A stretch of 64,000 bases of DNA, taken from NCBI RefSeq assembly GCF_023330685.1, contig NZ_CP097128.1, forward strand, positions 1,488,001-1,552,000, read 5' to 3'. The notes under the pieces are model-generated. The model made no database searches, was not told the origin of the DNA, and worked only from the letters and a program-made list of their open reading frames with translations. Positions 34,525-43,060 of the stretch are shown here, in pieces. The position numbers and the translations under genes were made by a program. This DNA is from Conexibacter sp. DBS9H8. GTDB lineage: Bacteria; Actinomycetota; Thermoleophilia; Solirubrobacterales; Solirubrobacteraceae. The first letter of the stretch is position 1. Every line of letters begins with the position of its first letter.

Positions 34525-35547
34525 GTGACCCCGCGGATCGCCGTCGTCGGGGCGACCGGCGCGGTCGGCACGGTGATGCTCGCCTGCCTCGCCGAGCGCG
34601 GGCTCGACGGCGACCTCACCCTGTTTGCCACCCCGCGGTCAGCCGGGCGGGTGCTCGGCGGTCGGACGGTGCGCGGACTCGATGAGGCCGCCGACCTGTC
34701 CGGGTTCGATCTCGCCCTGTTCTCGGCCGGGGCGGCCACCTCCCGGGACTGGGCGCCGAGGTTCGTAGCGGCCGGGGCGACCGTGATCGACAACTCCTCC
34801 GCGTTCCGGCGGGACCCGGCGGTCCCGCTCGTCGTCGCCGAGGTCAACCCGCATGCGCTGTCGGGGATCGGTCCGGACACGCCGGGGATCGTCGCCAACC
34901 CGAACTGCTCGACGATGCAGCTGATGGTCGCCCTCGCCCCGATCCACCGGGCGGTCGGGATCGAGCGGCTGATCGTCTCCACCTACCAGTCGGTATCGGG
35001 CACCGGCGTGGCTGCGCTCAGCGCCCTGGACGCGGAGGCGGCGGCCGCCCTCGCCGGCGCGCCGCTGCCGGCCCCGGCCGTCTACCCGGACCACATCGCC
35101 TTCAACGTGATCGGTGCGGCCGGCAGCTTCCCCGACGGGGACGACCACACCGATGAGGAGCGCAAGATGATCTTCGAGACGGGAAAGATCCTCGAGGACG
35201 ACAGCATCGCGGTCGCCGTCACCTGCGTGCGCGTCCCCGTCCGGGTCGGCCACTCTGAGAGCGTCAACGTCCAGACCCGCGAGCCGATCGCCATCGACGA
35301 CGTGCGGGCACTGCTGGCGGCTGCGCCTGGGGTTGTCCTCGAGAACGTGCCCTCGCCGCTGCGCGCCGAGGGTCGGGATGAGGTGTTCGTCGGCCGCCTG
35401 CGCGACGACGCGAGCCACCCGCGGGCCTTTCAGATGTTCGTCGTCGCCGACAACCTGCGTAAGGGCGCGGCGACGAACGCGGTCCAGATCGCCGAGGCGC
35501 TGATCAGGTCCGGCCGGACGCGCTGCGCAGTTCCCGCCGGGTCCTGA
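34525..35547 (+). CDS. asd: Aspartate-semialdehyde dehydrogenase
   Basis: A 340-residue enzyme converting aspartyl phosphate to the semialdehyde. The NADP motif is VVGATGAVGTVML; the catalytic Cys is in NPNCSTMQ, and the His in RVPVRVGHSE. GTG start 46 bp after lysC, with GGAGG in the gap. Its 3' end overlaps the converging LuxR regulator gene by 44 bp. Confidence 0.95.
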   Translation: MTPRIAVVGATGAVGTVMLACLAERGLDGDLTLFATPRSAGRVLGGRTVRGLDEAADLSGFDLALFSAGAATSRDWAPRFVAAGATVIDNSSAFRRDPAVPLVVAEVNPHALSGIGPDTPGIVANPNCSTMQLMVALAPIHRAVGIERLIVSTYQSVSGTGVAALSALDAEAAAALAGAPLPAPAVYPDHIAFNVIGAAGSFPDGDDHTDEERKMIFETGKILEDDSIAVAVTCVRVPVRVGHSESVNVQTREPIAIDDVRALLAAAPGVVLENVPSPLRAEGRDEVFVGRLRDDASHPRAFQMFVVADNLRKGAATNAVQIAEALIRSGRTRCAVPAGS

Positions 35548-36118
35548 CCCCGAGCTTGCGGTAGACCCGTCGCGCGTGGGTCCGGACCGTCTCGATCCCG
35601 ACCGACAGCTCGAGGGCGATCTCTGCGTTGGAACGGCCGCGCTGAAGCAGGGTGAGGACGTCGGCCTCACGCGGGGTGAGCAGGTCCGGTCCGGGCGCGG
35701 GCGCCCGTTCCTCGCCGCCGCCGTCCATCGCCGGGAGGACCTGGAGGCCGCGGGAGGCGAGGTGGATGGCGTGCAGCACGTCCCGCGCCTCGGTGTGCTT
35801 GGCGAGGCAGGCGTCGGCGCCGAAGGAAAGCAGCTGGCGGCACTCGTTCGGGCCGGGGTGGTTGGCGAGCACGAGCAGTCGCGTGTCCGGGCAGCTGCGT
35901 CGCAGGGCCCGCAGGTCGGTGGCCGAGACGAGGGAGCCGAAGTTGAGCACCGCCACCCGCGGGGCGTGCCGGAGCAGGACGGCGGCGAGCTCGCTGTGGG
36001 GGACGTTGTGGGCGACGAGCTCGAGGCCGGGGTCACCGTCGATGAGCACCCTCAGGCCGAGGCCGATGATGTCCTCGAACTGGGACAGGACGACGGTGAC
36101 GGGGGCGCGCAGCGACAT
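35504..36118 (-). CDS. LuxR-family regulator with degenerate receiver domain
   Basis: A 204-residue NarL/LuxR-like protein. The C-terminal HTH is standard (LTPREADVLTLLQRGRSNAEI, then VRTHARRVYRKLGV). The N-terminal domain has the CheY fold, but the phospho-acceptor Asp is replaced by N59 (RVAVLNFGSL) and the Thr/Ser switch by Ala (LLVLANH); the Lys in CLAKHT is kept. Phosphorylation is therefore unlikely, and the domain may sense a ligand or only dimerise. I chose ATG 36118 with GGAGAGAG upstream; ATG 36154 lies too near a TAGCCT promoter-like hexamer. No histidine kinase is adjacent. Confidence 0.85.
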   Translation of the reverse strand: MSLRAPVTVVLSQFEDIIGLGLRVLIDGDPGLELVAHNVPHSELAAVLLRHAPRVAVLNFGSLVSATDLRALRRSCPDTRLLVLANHPGPNECRQLLSFGADACLAKHTEARDVLHAIHLASRGLQVLPAMDGGGEERAPAPGPDLLTPREADVLTLLQRGRSNAEIALELSVGIETVRTHARRVYRKLGVRTRRELRSASGRT

Positions 36119-36450
36119 ATCTCTCTCTCCATCGGCGTCTCCCGTGACGACCATGAGGCTACCAGAACGGGTGATGGGCAGATCACCCGTTCACCATCCC
36201 CCTTGCACCCCCAAGATCACCCACCTCAGGGGACGACGGATTGCGCCGGGTCCGTCACCATGACGACATCGCCGGTGCGGGGCACCGGCGACACACAACT
36301 TCCATCAGGGACGATCAGGGGTAGGAGAGGGGCGGAGCGCTGGGAGGCGCCCCGCCCCTCGTGCGTGTGGGGGGCAGCGGGCGTCGGCGCGCCGGAGGCG
36401 CCCCGCCCCCCGTGCCTGTGCGGGGCGGAGCGGGCGATGATACGCGCGGC
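36119..36450. other. Intergenic region with direct repeat
   Basis: This stretch holds the LuxR-gene promoter (TAGCCT near 36160 on the minus strand) and an imperfect 28-bp direct repeat at 36343-36421. I see no gene. Confidence 0.45.
36343..36421. repeat. Two 28-bp direct repeats, 51-bp period
   Basis: Copies at 36343-36370 and 36394-36421 share GGAGGCGCCCCGCCCC followed by nearly the same GTGCGTGTGG tail, with two mismatches. They lie downstream of the M50 protease stop. Meaning unknown. Confidence 0.7.
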
Positions 36451-37623
36451 TCAGGTCTGGCTGGAGGGGAACAGGCTCATCAGCGCGCGCTTGACCTGAT
36501 CGAGGGTGACGACGCCACGCACGATCCCGTTGACGTCGACGGCGACGACCCCACCGAGCCGGCCGAGGGCGGGCAGGGCGATCAGGTCGCTGAGCGGGCG
36601 GTCTTCGGAGACGCGTGAGTCCCCGTCGTCGGCCTCCAGCATCGAGGCGACCGTCAGCCAGCCCTCGCCGGCCTCCGTCGCCCGGGCGACCGCATCGCGC
36701 TGGGAGATCCCGAGGTAGTGGCCACGGTCGTCGACGACGGGCAGCCACGTCGCGTCGTAGCGGTGAAAGAACTCATCGAGGGCCTGGGTGGCCGGGACCG
36801 AGGAGGTGATGATCACCGGCTCGTGGTCCATGATGTCCGAGACCCGGATCGTCTCCATCCGCTCGGCCACCCGACTTTGGCGCAGGCTCGCCCGGGCGCT
36901 CGAGTAGATCATCCAGGCGACGATCATCAGCCAGATCCCGGTGAAGGTGTCGTGGCGGAGCAGGAGGAGGAAGCCTCCACCGCCGATCAGCAGGGCGAGC
37001 CACTGCCCGAGCGTCGCCGCCGCCCGCGTGCCGGCGACCTTGCTGTCGGTGCGACGCCAGACGATCGCGCGTGCGATCCGTCCGCCGTCGAGCGGGTAGG
37101 CGGGGATCAGGTTGAAGACGAGGATCGCCGCGTTCATCACCAGTAGCCAGGAGAGGGCGAGCAGCACGGGGGTGAGGCGGACCCCACCGGTCAGTTCGAT
37201 CGCGTCGATGAGGCGGCTCGGACCGACGATCGCCATGTCCACTCCCGCGCAGATCAGTCCGAACAGGAGCGTGCCGAGCGGGCCGGCGACGGCGATCCGG
37301 AACTCCTCGCCGGGGGTGGCGGCATCCCGACTCATCTGGGTGATTCCGCCGAACAGGAACAGTTCGATCCGGTTGACGGTGATCCCCTCCCGGCGGGCGG
37401 CGAGGGCGTGCCCGAGTTCGTGCAGGATGAGGGAGGCGAAGAACAGCAGGACGGTCGCAAGCGTCGTCAGGTAGGCGACGGCGTCGGAGGAGCCCAGCAC
37501 CGTCCGGAAGGACCCGGAGACGAGGAAGATCATCAGGAACAGCATGAGGAACCAGGTCGCGTCGACCCCGATTCTGATGCCGGCGATGCGTGCCAGCTTG
37601 ATCGAGCCACCCGGTCGGAACAT
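36451..37623 (-). CDS. Site-2 protease family (M50) membrane metalloprotease with CBS pair
   Basis: A 390-residue protein. Six or so membrane segments carry the zinc motif LHELGHA and the second M50 motif NLIPAYPLDGGR. The C-terminal 130 residues are a CBS-domain pair (VSDIMDHEPVIITSSVPATQ, GVVAVDVNGIVRGVVTLDQ), which in this subfamily probably senses an adenine nucleotide. Such enzymes cleave within membranes; the substrate is unknown, possibly an anti-sigma factor. The long open frame upstream of 37623 has no domain and is rejected. Confidence 0.92.
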   Translation of the reverse strand: MFRPGGSIKLARIAGIRIGVDATWFLMLFLMIFLVSGSFRTVLGSSDAVAYLTTLATVLLFFASLILHELGHALAARREGITVNRIELFLFGGITQMSRDAATPGEEFRIAVAGPLGTLLFGLICAGVDMAIVGPSRLIDAIELTGGVRLTPVLLALSWLLVMNAAILVFNLIPAYPLDGGRIARAIVWRRTDSKVAGTRAAATLGQWLALLIGGGGFLLLLRHDTFTGIWLMIVAWMIYSSARASLRQSRVAERMETIRVSDIMDHEPVIITSSVPATQALDEFFHRYDATWLPVVDDRGHYLGISQRDAVARATEAGEGWLTVASMLEADDGDSRVSEDRPLSDLIALPALGRLGGVVAVDVNGIVRGVVTLDQVKRALMSLFPSSQT

Positions 37624-37680
37624 GCTGCAATGGTGGCACAGCGCGTCCGCCCCGCCCGTCCCCGATCTGAAGGAGATCTG

Positions 37681-39198
37681 ATGAGTACCAAGCTCCAGCA
37701 GCTGCGTGAGCGGCTCGCCGAGGTCGAGGACCTCACCCAGGCCGCCGAGCTGGCCAGTTGGGATCAGCACACACAGATGCCTCCGCGCGGGGCAGCCCAG
37801 CGGGCGGAGATGCTCGCCACCCTCGAACGGCTCGCCCACGAACGGTTCGTCTCCGCTGAGGTCGGCCGGCTGCTCGACGCTGCCGCGGCCGAGCTGGACG
37901 CGGCCGGACGTGACAGCCCCGACGATGATGATGTCGCGCTCGTCTTCCACGCCCGTCGGGTGTGGGAGAAGGCGCGCAAAGTCCCGACCGACCTGGCCGG
38001 GGAGATCGCCCGCGCCTCCTCCCTTGGGCAGGAGGTGTGGGTCACCGCGCGGGCCGGCAACGACTTCGCCGCCTTCATCCCGGCGCTCACGCACAACCTC
38101 GAGCTGAAGCGGCGCTACGTCGAATGCTTTGACGGCTTCGACTGCGCCTATGACGTGCTGCTGGACGACTATGAGCCGCAGATGACGACCGCTGAGGTGA
38201 CCCGGCTGTTCTCGGAGTTGCGCGACGAGCTCGTTCCCCTCATCGCGACGTTGAGTGCCCGTGAGGTCGACACCTCGATCCTCCACGGTCACTTCCCCGT
38301 CGAGGCTCAGCGCCGGCTCGTCCGCGAGGTCATCTCCCTCCAGGGCTGGAACCCGGAGGGGTGGCGGATGGATGATTCCGCCCACCCGTTCGCGACGAGC
38401 TTCGGCGCCACCGACGTGCGGATCACCGACCGCTGGGAGGAGGGGTACTTCGCCTCCAGCCTGTTCGGGGCGATGCACGAAACCGGCCATGGGCTCTATG
38501 AGGCTCAGGTCGCTCCCGAGCTGATGCGCACGCCGCTCGGGCACGGCGTCTCCCTCGGCGTACACGAGTCACAGAGCCGGCTGTGGGAGAACATGGTCGG
38601 GCGCGGACGTCCATTCGCCGAGGTTCTCGCCCCGAAGGTCGCCGACTGCTTCGGCGGCGCCCTGACCGGGGTCAGCCCCGACGCGCTGTTCCGCGCGGTC
38701 AACCGGATCTCCCCGTCGCTCATCCGCGTTGAGGCTGACGAGGCGACCTATGGCCTGCACATCATCATCCGCTTCGAGCTCGAGCAGGCGCTCGTCAACG
38801 GCACTCTCGCGGTGGCCGATCTGCCGGAGGCCTGGAACGCCAAGTACAAGGAGTACCTCGGCATCGACGTGCCCAGTGACGCAGACGGGGTGCTCCAGGA
38901 CGTGCACTGGTCGGGCGGGCTGATCGGGTACTTCTCCACCTACGCGCTCGGGAACCTGATCGCCGGCCAGTTGTGGGGGGCGGTCAACCGCGACATCCCC
39001 GACCTTGCTGACTCGCTCGCCGCGGGGGAGCTCTCGCGGCTGCGGGAGTGGCTGGGCACCCACGTTCACCGTCACGGCGCCAAGTACCTCACCCCGGGGC
39101 TGCTCGAGCGCGTCGTCGGGACCGGCATCGAGGTCGGTCCCTTCGTCGCCTACCTCAAGGCCAAGCTCTCCGCCGTGTACGGGATCGCGCTCGACTGA
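37681..39198 (+). CDS. Carboxypeptidase, M32 family (Taq-type)
   Basis: A 505-residue metallocarboxypeptidase. The HExxH zinc motif is HETGHGLYE, followed by HESQSRLWENMVGR, which contributes the third ligand; HPF and IRVEADEATYGLHIIIRFE are further M32 signatures. The length matches thermostable carboxypeptidase 1. It removes C-terminal residues of broad type in the cytoplasm. AAGGAG at 37670-37675 precedes the ATG. It is divergent from the M50 gene. Confidence 0.94.
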   Translation: MSTKLQQLRERLAEVEDLTQAAELASWDQHTQMPPRGAAQRAEMLATLERLAHERFVSAEVGRLLDAAAAELDAAGRDSPDDDDVALVFHARRVWEKARKVPTDLAGEIARASSLGQEVWVTARAGNDFAAFIPALTHNLELKRRYVECFDGFDCAYDVLLDDYEPQMTTAEVTRLFSELRDELVPLIATLSAREVDTSILHGHFPVEAQRRLVREVISLQGWNPEGWRMDDSAHPFATSFGATDVRITDRWEEGYFASSLFGAMHETGHGLYEAQVAPELMRTPLGHGVSLGVHESQSRLWENMVGRGRPFAEVLAPKVADCFGGALTGVSPDALFRAVNRISPSLIRVEADEATYGLHIIIRFELEQALVNGTLAVADLPEAWNAKYKEYLGIDVPSDADGVLQDVHWSGGLIGYFSTYALGNLIAGQLWGAVNRDIPDLADSLAAGELSRLREWLGTHVHRHGAKYLTPGLLERVVGTGIEVGPFVAYLKAKLSAVYGIALD

Positions 39199-39356
39199 GG
39201 GGCGGGGGCCGGGGAGGGGGTCCCTTCCCGGCCCCCGCCCGGGCCTTGCCGGCGGCCTTCCTCCCGCCGGTCAGAGGCCGTCGGTCTGGCGGCGAGCCTC
39301 CCCCGGGGCGGACCTCGTAGGATCGAGCCAGCTTTGAGCCACCAGGAGAAGAAACT

Positions 39357-40346
39357 GTGAGTCACCCCCCCGTGAAGGTCGCGGTCACCGGCGCGGCCGG
39401 ACAGATCGGATACGCCCTCTTGTTCCGGATCGCCAGCGGCCACCTGCTCGGTCCCGACACGCCCGTCGCGCTGTCGCTGCTGGAGATCGCGCCCGCCCTC
39501 AAGGCGGCCGAGGGGACCGCGATGGAACTCGACGACTGTGCCTTTCCGCTGCTCGCCTCCGTCGACATCTCCGACGATCCCAACGTCGCCTTCGACGGCG
39601 CCAACGTCGCCCTGCTCGTCGGCTCGCGGCCCCGCGGTCCGGGAATGGAACGCGCCGACCTGCTCGAAGCCAACGGCGGGATCTTCAAGCCACAGGGTGC
39701 GGCGCTCAACGCCCACGCAGCCGCGGACATCAAGGTGCTCGTCGTCGGCAACCCGGCGAACACCAACGCTCTCATCGCCCGATCCCACGCGCCCGACATT
39801 CCGGCCGAGCGGTTCACCGCGATGACGCGCCTCGATCACAACCGCGCCAAGGCGCAGCTGGCCAGGAAGGCCGGTGTGACGATCGCCGACATCACCAACG
39901 TCACGATCTGGGGTAACCACTCCTCGACGCAGTATCCGGACATCTTCCACGCGAAGCTCGCCGGGGAGAACGCCGTCGCTGCGATCGACGATCAGGAGTG
40001 GCTCGAGCACGATTTCATTCCGACGGTGCAGAAGCGCGGGGCGGCGATCATCGACGCGCGCGGCGCGTCCTCGGCCGCCTCGGCGGCGAACGCCGCCATC
40101 GATCACGTCCATGACTGGGTCGCCGGCACCCCTGCCGGTGACTGGGTGTCGATGTCGGTGACCTCTGACGGTTCCTACGGGGTGCCCGCGGGGCTCATCT
40201 CCTCCTTCCCGGTCACCACCCACGGTGGGACCTACAGGATCGTGCAGGGCTTGGAGATCAACACGTTCTCCCGTGCGCGAATCGACGCAACCGCTCAGGA
40301 ACTCGCGGACGAGCGCGCCCAGATCACCGAGCTCGGCCTGATCTGA
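39357..40346 (+). CDS. mdh: Malate dehydrogenase
   Basis: A 329-residue NAD-dependent malate dehydrogenase. The nucleotide motif is [18 protein letters not shown]; substrate Arg and Asp are in [14 protein letters not shown] and MTRLDHNRA, and the catalytic His is in [12 protein letters not shown]. The sequence type is the cytosolic (327-residue) class. GTG start with AGGAG 8 nt upstream and a TAGGAT promoter hexamer at 39318-39323, so this gene has a normal leader. Confidence 0.96.
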   Translation: MSHPPVKVAVTGAAGQIGYALLFRIASGHLLGPDTPVALSLLEIAPALKAAEGTAMELDDCAFPLLASVDISDDPNVAFDGANVALLVGSRPRGPGMERADLLEANGGIFKPQGAALNAHAAADIKVLVVGNPANTNALIARSHAPDIPAERFTAMTRLDHNRAKAQLARKAGVTIADITNVTIWGNHSSTQYPDIFHAKLAGENAVAAIDDQEWLEHDFIPTVQKRGAAIIDARGASSAASAANAAIDHVHDWVAGTPAGDWVSMSVTSDGSYGVPAGLISSFPVTTHGGTYRIVQGLEINTFSRARIDATAQELADERAQITELGLI

Positions 40347-40374
40347 ATCTGGACCGAAGTGACTCGCCTGGGGT

Positions 40375-40405
40375 ACCGGTCACACACTGACAGTGTGTGA
40401 CCGGT
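40375..40405. terminator. 31-bp perfect palindrome after mdh
   Basis: ACCGGTCACACACTG and its exact reverse complement flank a single A. The 14-bp stem begins 29 bp after the mdh stop. No U-tract follows. It is most likely a bidirectional-type hairpin terminator; as duplex DNA it could also bind a dimeric protein. Confidence 0.6.
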
Positions 40406-40520
40406 CCCGGAGTCGGGTTGCTTTCCGTGTCAGCGACCGGTTCTGAGATCGGCGCCGTCGGCACCGTGGTGACGGTCCCTCGGCCGAGTCGAGGTACCCC
40501 CCACCGAGTGCCTCGGGGCC

Positions 40521-40976
40521 TTACTCGGCGGTCGTCGTCGCCGCACCCTCGACCGGGTGCCAGCCCTGACCGTCGCGCTTGACGAGCCCGTCGGAGACGA
40601 GCTTGGGCATCACGCGGTAAAGGTAGTTCGGCTCGATCGTCAGCTCCTCGGCGATCTGGGGAATGGTGATCCCGGGCCGCTGCTGAACGAGCGTGAGGGC
40701 CTGGTTGGCGCGCGTGCTGCCGTTGCGGCGTCCCCGCGGACGGCCCGGACCGCGACGGCGGCTCCCGGAGGCGGCCTTCCCCCGCGGCGTCGCCGCACGC
40801 GCTGGCGGCGCCTCGGTGCTGGACTCGCCGGCGGTGCTCGCGCCCCGCGGCCGTCCGGCGCTGCGACGGCCGCCGGTGAGAGCACTGCGCGCCGCCTCAA
40901 GGCGGGTCAGTTCCTCCTGAAGTTCGGCCATCCGTGTGTCAATGTCACGAACTGTCGCATCAACGAAATCTGCCAT
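40521..40976 (-). CDS. AT-hook and winged-helix DNA-binding protein
   Basis: A 151-residue protein in three parts: an N-terminal coiled coil (MADFVDATVRDIDTRMAELQ onward), a basic linker with two AT-hook-like cores (AGRPRGAS and GPGRPRGRR), and a C-terminal winged helix (TLVQQRPGITIPQIAEELTI, YLYRVMPKLVSDGLVKRDG). The layout recalls nucleoid-associated or chromatin-like regulators in actinomycetes, though I do not recognise a named family. GAGGAG lies 8 nt before the ATG, and a TAGGGT hexamer is at 41017-41012. Confidence 0.75.
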   Translation of the reverse strand: MADFVDATVRDIDTRMAELQEELTRLEAARSALTGGRRSAGRPRGASTAGESSTEAPPARAATPRGKAASGSRRRGPGRPRGRRNGSTRANQALTLVQQRPGITIPQIAEELTIEPNYLYRVMPKLVSDGLVKRDGQGWHPVEGAATTTAE

Positions 40977-41222
40977 TCAGTTGCTCCTCAAAAGGGTGGG
41001 AAAGACATATCACCCTAGCGGGTCACCTGCCAAAGGCGGCAATGGCGGACCGGGACAGCCGATTCTCCGGCCGATGGTACGGACACCGCGAGGGGGAGGC
41101 AGACACCGCGAGGGGGGAGAAATGTGTTCTGTGGACGCATTTCTCCCCCCTCGTCAGCCTTGACGGTCACGTCACCCTGACGGTCGGCGCCCCGACCCGC
41201 GGTCCGGGGCGGCGGACGGACC
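40977..41222. other. Intergenic region with repeat and long hairpin
   Basis: It carries the AT-hook gene promoter, two 15-bp direct repeats (GACACCGCGAGGGGG, 20-bp period, from 41082) and the long hairpin at 41109-41153. No coding sequence is seen. Confidence 0.5.
41109..41153. terminator. Long perfect hairpin
   Basis: Arms of 16 bp (CGAGGGGGGAGAAATG and its exact complement), extendable to about 21 bp with two G-T pairs and closing on a 3-nt loop. It lies 70 bp after the SRPBCC gene stop (minus strand), so it may end that transcript. Length and perfection exceed what a simple terminator needs. Confidence 0.6.
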
Positions 41223-41669
41223 TCAGTGCTCCAGTAGCGCCTTGAGCTTGGCGAGGGAGCGGTTGGCCTCACGCGCTGACGCCGGACCGACGACCACCCG
41301 TGAGGCGGCCTTGCCGATCGGGCCCCCCGGTGCCGTGAACTCGTTTGCATAGTCAAACCGGGTCGGTCCCTCGGCCGGCCCGCTGAGGCAGTAGCGGATC
41401 GCGGCCCGAGACCCGGCCGGGCCTCGCCCGTGCCATTGCGCCTCCGTCGGTGCCTGCACCGAGGTGAGTGTCCAGTGGATCGTCACCGAGAGACCGTGGA
41501 GGGAGAGGACCTGATCCATCTCGGACCCCTCCGCCGTCGGGTTGGCGGATTTGACCTTCACGGACCGGTGGATGGTCACCCAGTCGGCGAGCCGGTTCGG
41601 GTCGAGGATGGTCGCAAAGACGACGTCAGGGGCGACGGCGATCTCGATGGACGCGTTGACGACGGTCAT
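41223..41669 (-). CDS. SRPBCC-family (START-like) protein
   Basis: A 148-residue SRPBCC/polyketide-cyclase-like protein. The N-terminal strand IEIAVAPDVVFATILDPNRLADW is the family hallmark; the rest forms the beta-sheet and a long C-terminal helix (EANRSLAKLKALLE). It likely binds a hydrophobic ligand in its pocket; no specific role can be given. It lies 13 bp after the NAD(P)-binding protein gene and is probably co-transcribed. Confidence 0.85.
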   Translation of the reverse strand: MTVVNASIEIAVAPDVVFATILDPNRLADWVTIHRSVKVKSANPTAEGSEMDQVLSLHGLSVTIHWTLTSVQAPTEAQWHGRGPAGSRAAIRYCLSGPAEGPTRFDYANEFTAPGGPIGKAASRVVVGPASAREANRSLAKLKALLEH

Positions 41670-41682
41670 GGCCGGTGCGGGT

Positions 41683-42612
41683 TCATCGGGCCGCCAGCGG
41701 TTCGCTGGTCTCCCACTGTGCGAGGGCGTGCTCGATCGCGGCGTCGAGCCGGTGACGGCGAACCCCGAGCAGTGCGGCGGCCGCGGCGCCGTCGGGAAGC
41801 AGGTCGCTGTCGAGGCTCTCCATCAACGGGCGGATGAAGTCGGGGTCCTCTCCGGCGATCAGGGCGGCGACGCGGGCGGCGATCGGGGTGAGGGTGATTC
41901 CGGGGAGGGGGAGGGTCGGTCGTTCGAGCATCATCAGATCACGGATCCGTTCGATCAGGGCGCGGTAGCTGAGCACGTCGGGCCCCGAAATGTCAAGGGC
42001 GCGTGCGCCGGGGTCGGCGACGGTCGCCCCCGCCCGCAGGAACGCGCTGACGTCGCGGTCGTCGACGGGCGCGGTGCGGTGTTCGCGCCAGGCGGGCAGC
42101 GCGAGCACCGGCAGCCGCTCGACGAGGCGGACGAGGAAGCGGAAGGAGCGCGACTGGGCGCCGATCACGATCGAGGCGCGGAAGGCGAGCGCCTCCGGGG
42201 TCGCCCCGAGCAGCAGCGACTCGACGGCGAGGCGGCTGGCGAGGTGGGGGGAGGGGCGGACCCCGGGTGGAACCGGCCCGCCGAGGTAGAGGGTGCGGCG
42301 AACGCCGGCGAGGCGGGCGGCGAAGGCGTAATGCTCGGCGGCGCGGCGCTCGAATGAGGGGAAGGCGGCGCCGCTCGGCCCCTCCATCGAGTGGATCAGG
42401 TAGTAGCCGACGTCGACGCCGCGGAGGGCGCGATCCAACCCGGCTCCGCTCACCGCGTCGCCGGCGAAGAACTCGACCTCGGCGAGGTGGGGGTGCTGGC
42501 GCAGGTCCGGCGCACGCCGACTGAGCCCGCGGACACGGTGCCCGTCGGCGAGCAGACCGGGCGCGAGAGCGGACCCGACCGCGCCGGTGATGCCGAGGAT
42601 GAGGATCTCCAT
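41683..42612 (-). CDS. NAD(P)-binding NmrA/atypical-SDR protein
   Basis: A 309-residue atypical SDR. The Rossmann motif is ILILGITGAVGSALAPGLL; later signatures include YYLIHSMEG, RTLYLGG and FRASIVIGAQSRSFRFLVRLVERLP. This subgroup includes NAD(P)-binding proteins related to complex I subunit NDUFA9 and YwnB-like proteins. It may be a redox sensor or epimerase. I chose ATG 42612; TAGCTT lies just upstream, so the message may be leaderless. TTG 42621 is an alternative. Confidence 0.82.
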   Translation of the reverse strand: MEILILGITGAVGSALAPGLLADGHRVRGLSRRAPDLRQHPHLAEVEFFAGDAVSGAGLDRALRGVDVGYYLIHSMEGPSGAAFPSFERRAAEHYAFAARLAGVRRTLYLGGPVPPGVRPSPHLASRLAVESLLLGATPEALAFRASIVIGAQSRSFRFLVRLVERLPVLALPAWREHRTAPVDDRDVSAFLRAGATVADPGARALDISGPDVLSYRALIERIRDLMMLERPTLPLPGITLTPIAARVAALIAGEDPDFIRPLMESLDSDLLPDGAAAAALLGVRRHRLDAAIEHALAQWETSEPLAAR

Positions 42613-42762
42613 TCCCCTCAAAGCTACGGAAAATGCGGGGAGAACCGCGCTGGGATCGGAAAAACCCTGCAGGATCCAGGGAAAACGCCTCGACGGAGAA
42701 AGTCATGCGATTTCCGGGTTTCGGCGTTGCGACCCGCTCGGGGAGCCGCTTTAGTGACGGGC

Positions 42763-42990
42763 ATGCCGAACCCCGGAGTCGCCGCGAAGCCGAGTTGTGA
42801 CAGCTGCTTCTTCGGTGAGAACATGCTCTGCGCGGTGAGTGAGGCGGCGCCGTGTCCGACCTACCGGCCCAACCATCCCGGTGGGCTGCGCCCACCCCAG
42901 CAGCTGCGGCTCAACTTCCGCCACGAGCGACGCCTGCAGGTCGCCTGGGCGTTTCCCTCGCCGGCCGAACAGGGCGCCCTGCACGCCTGA
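42763..42990 (+). CDS. Small cysteine-cluster protein (75 aa)
   Basis: A 75-residue protein with four cysteines in the first 31 residues (C12-x2-C15-x7-C23-x7-C31, in CDSCFFGENMLC and APCPTYRP), a spacing that could bind a zinc ion or an iron-sulfur cluster. The remainder is Arg/Pro-rich. A TTTAGT hexamer ends 7 nt before the ATG, and there is no ribosome site. I do not recognise a family. Compositional and promoter evidence make it a real small gene. Confidence 0.65.
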   Translation: MPNPGVAAKPSCDSCFFGENMLCAVSEAAPCPTYRPNHPGGLRPPQQLRLNFRHERRLQVAWAFPSPAEQGALHA

Positions 42991-43060
42991 TCGCCGTGCA
43001 TGTCCGGTGAGGTTCGCGGGTATGCTCGGGCCATCCTCAAGCTGCCCAAAGGAGAGATAT

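Noticed and set aside
35082..35294. Small antisense frames inside asd and other housekeeping genes
   Set aside because: No ribosome site, promoter or domain; shadows of conserved genes.
36451..38565. Minus-strand frame extending the M50 gene to 704 residues
   Set aside because: The extra N-terminal part is opposite the M32 carboxypeptidase and has no domain; the M50 family start is at 37623.
41109..41153. Insertion-sequence end or transposon terminal repeat
   Set aside because: No transposase or target duplication in the surroundings; hairpin arms lie next to each other.
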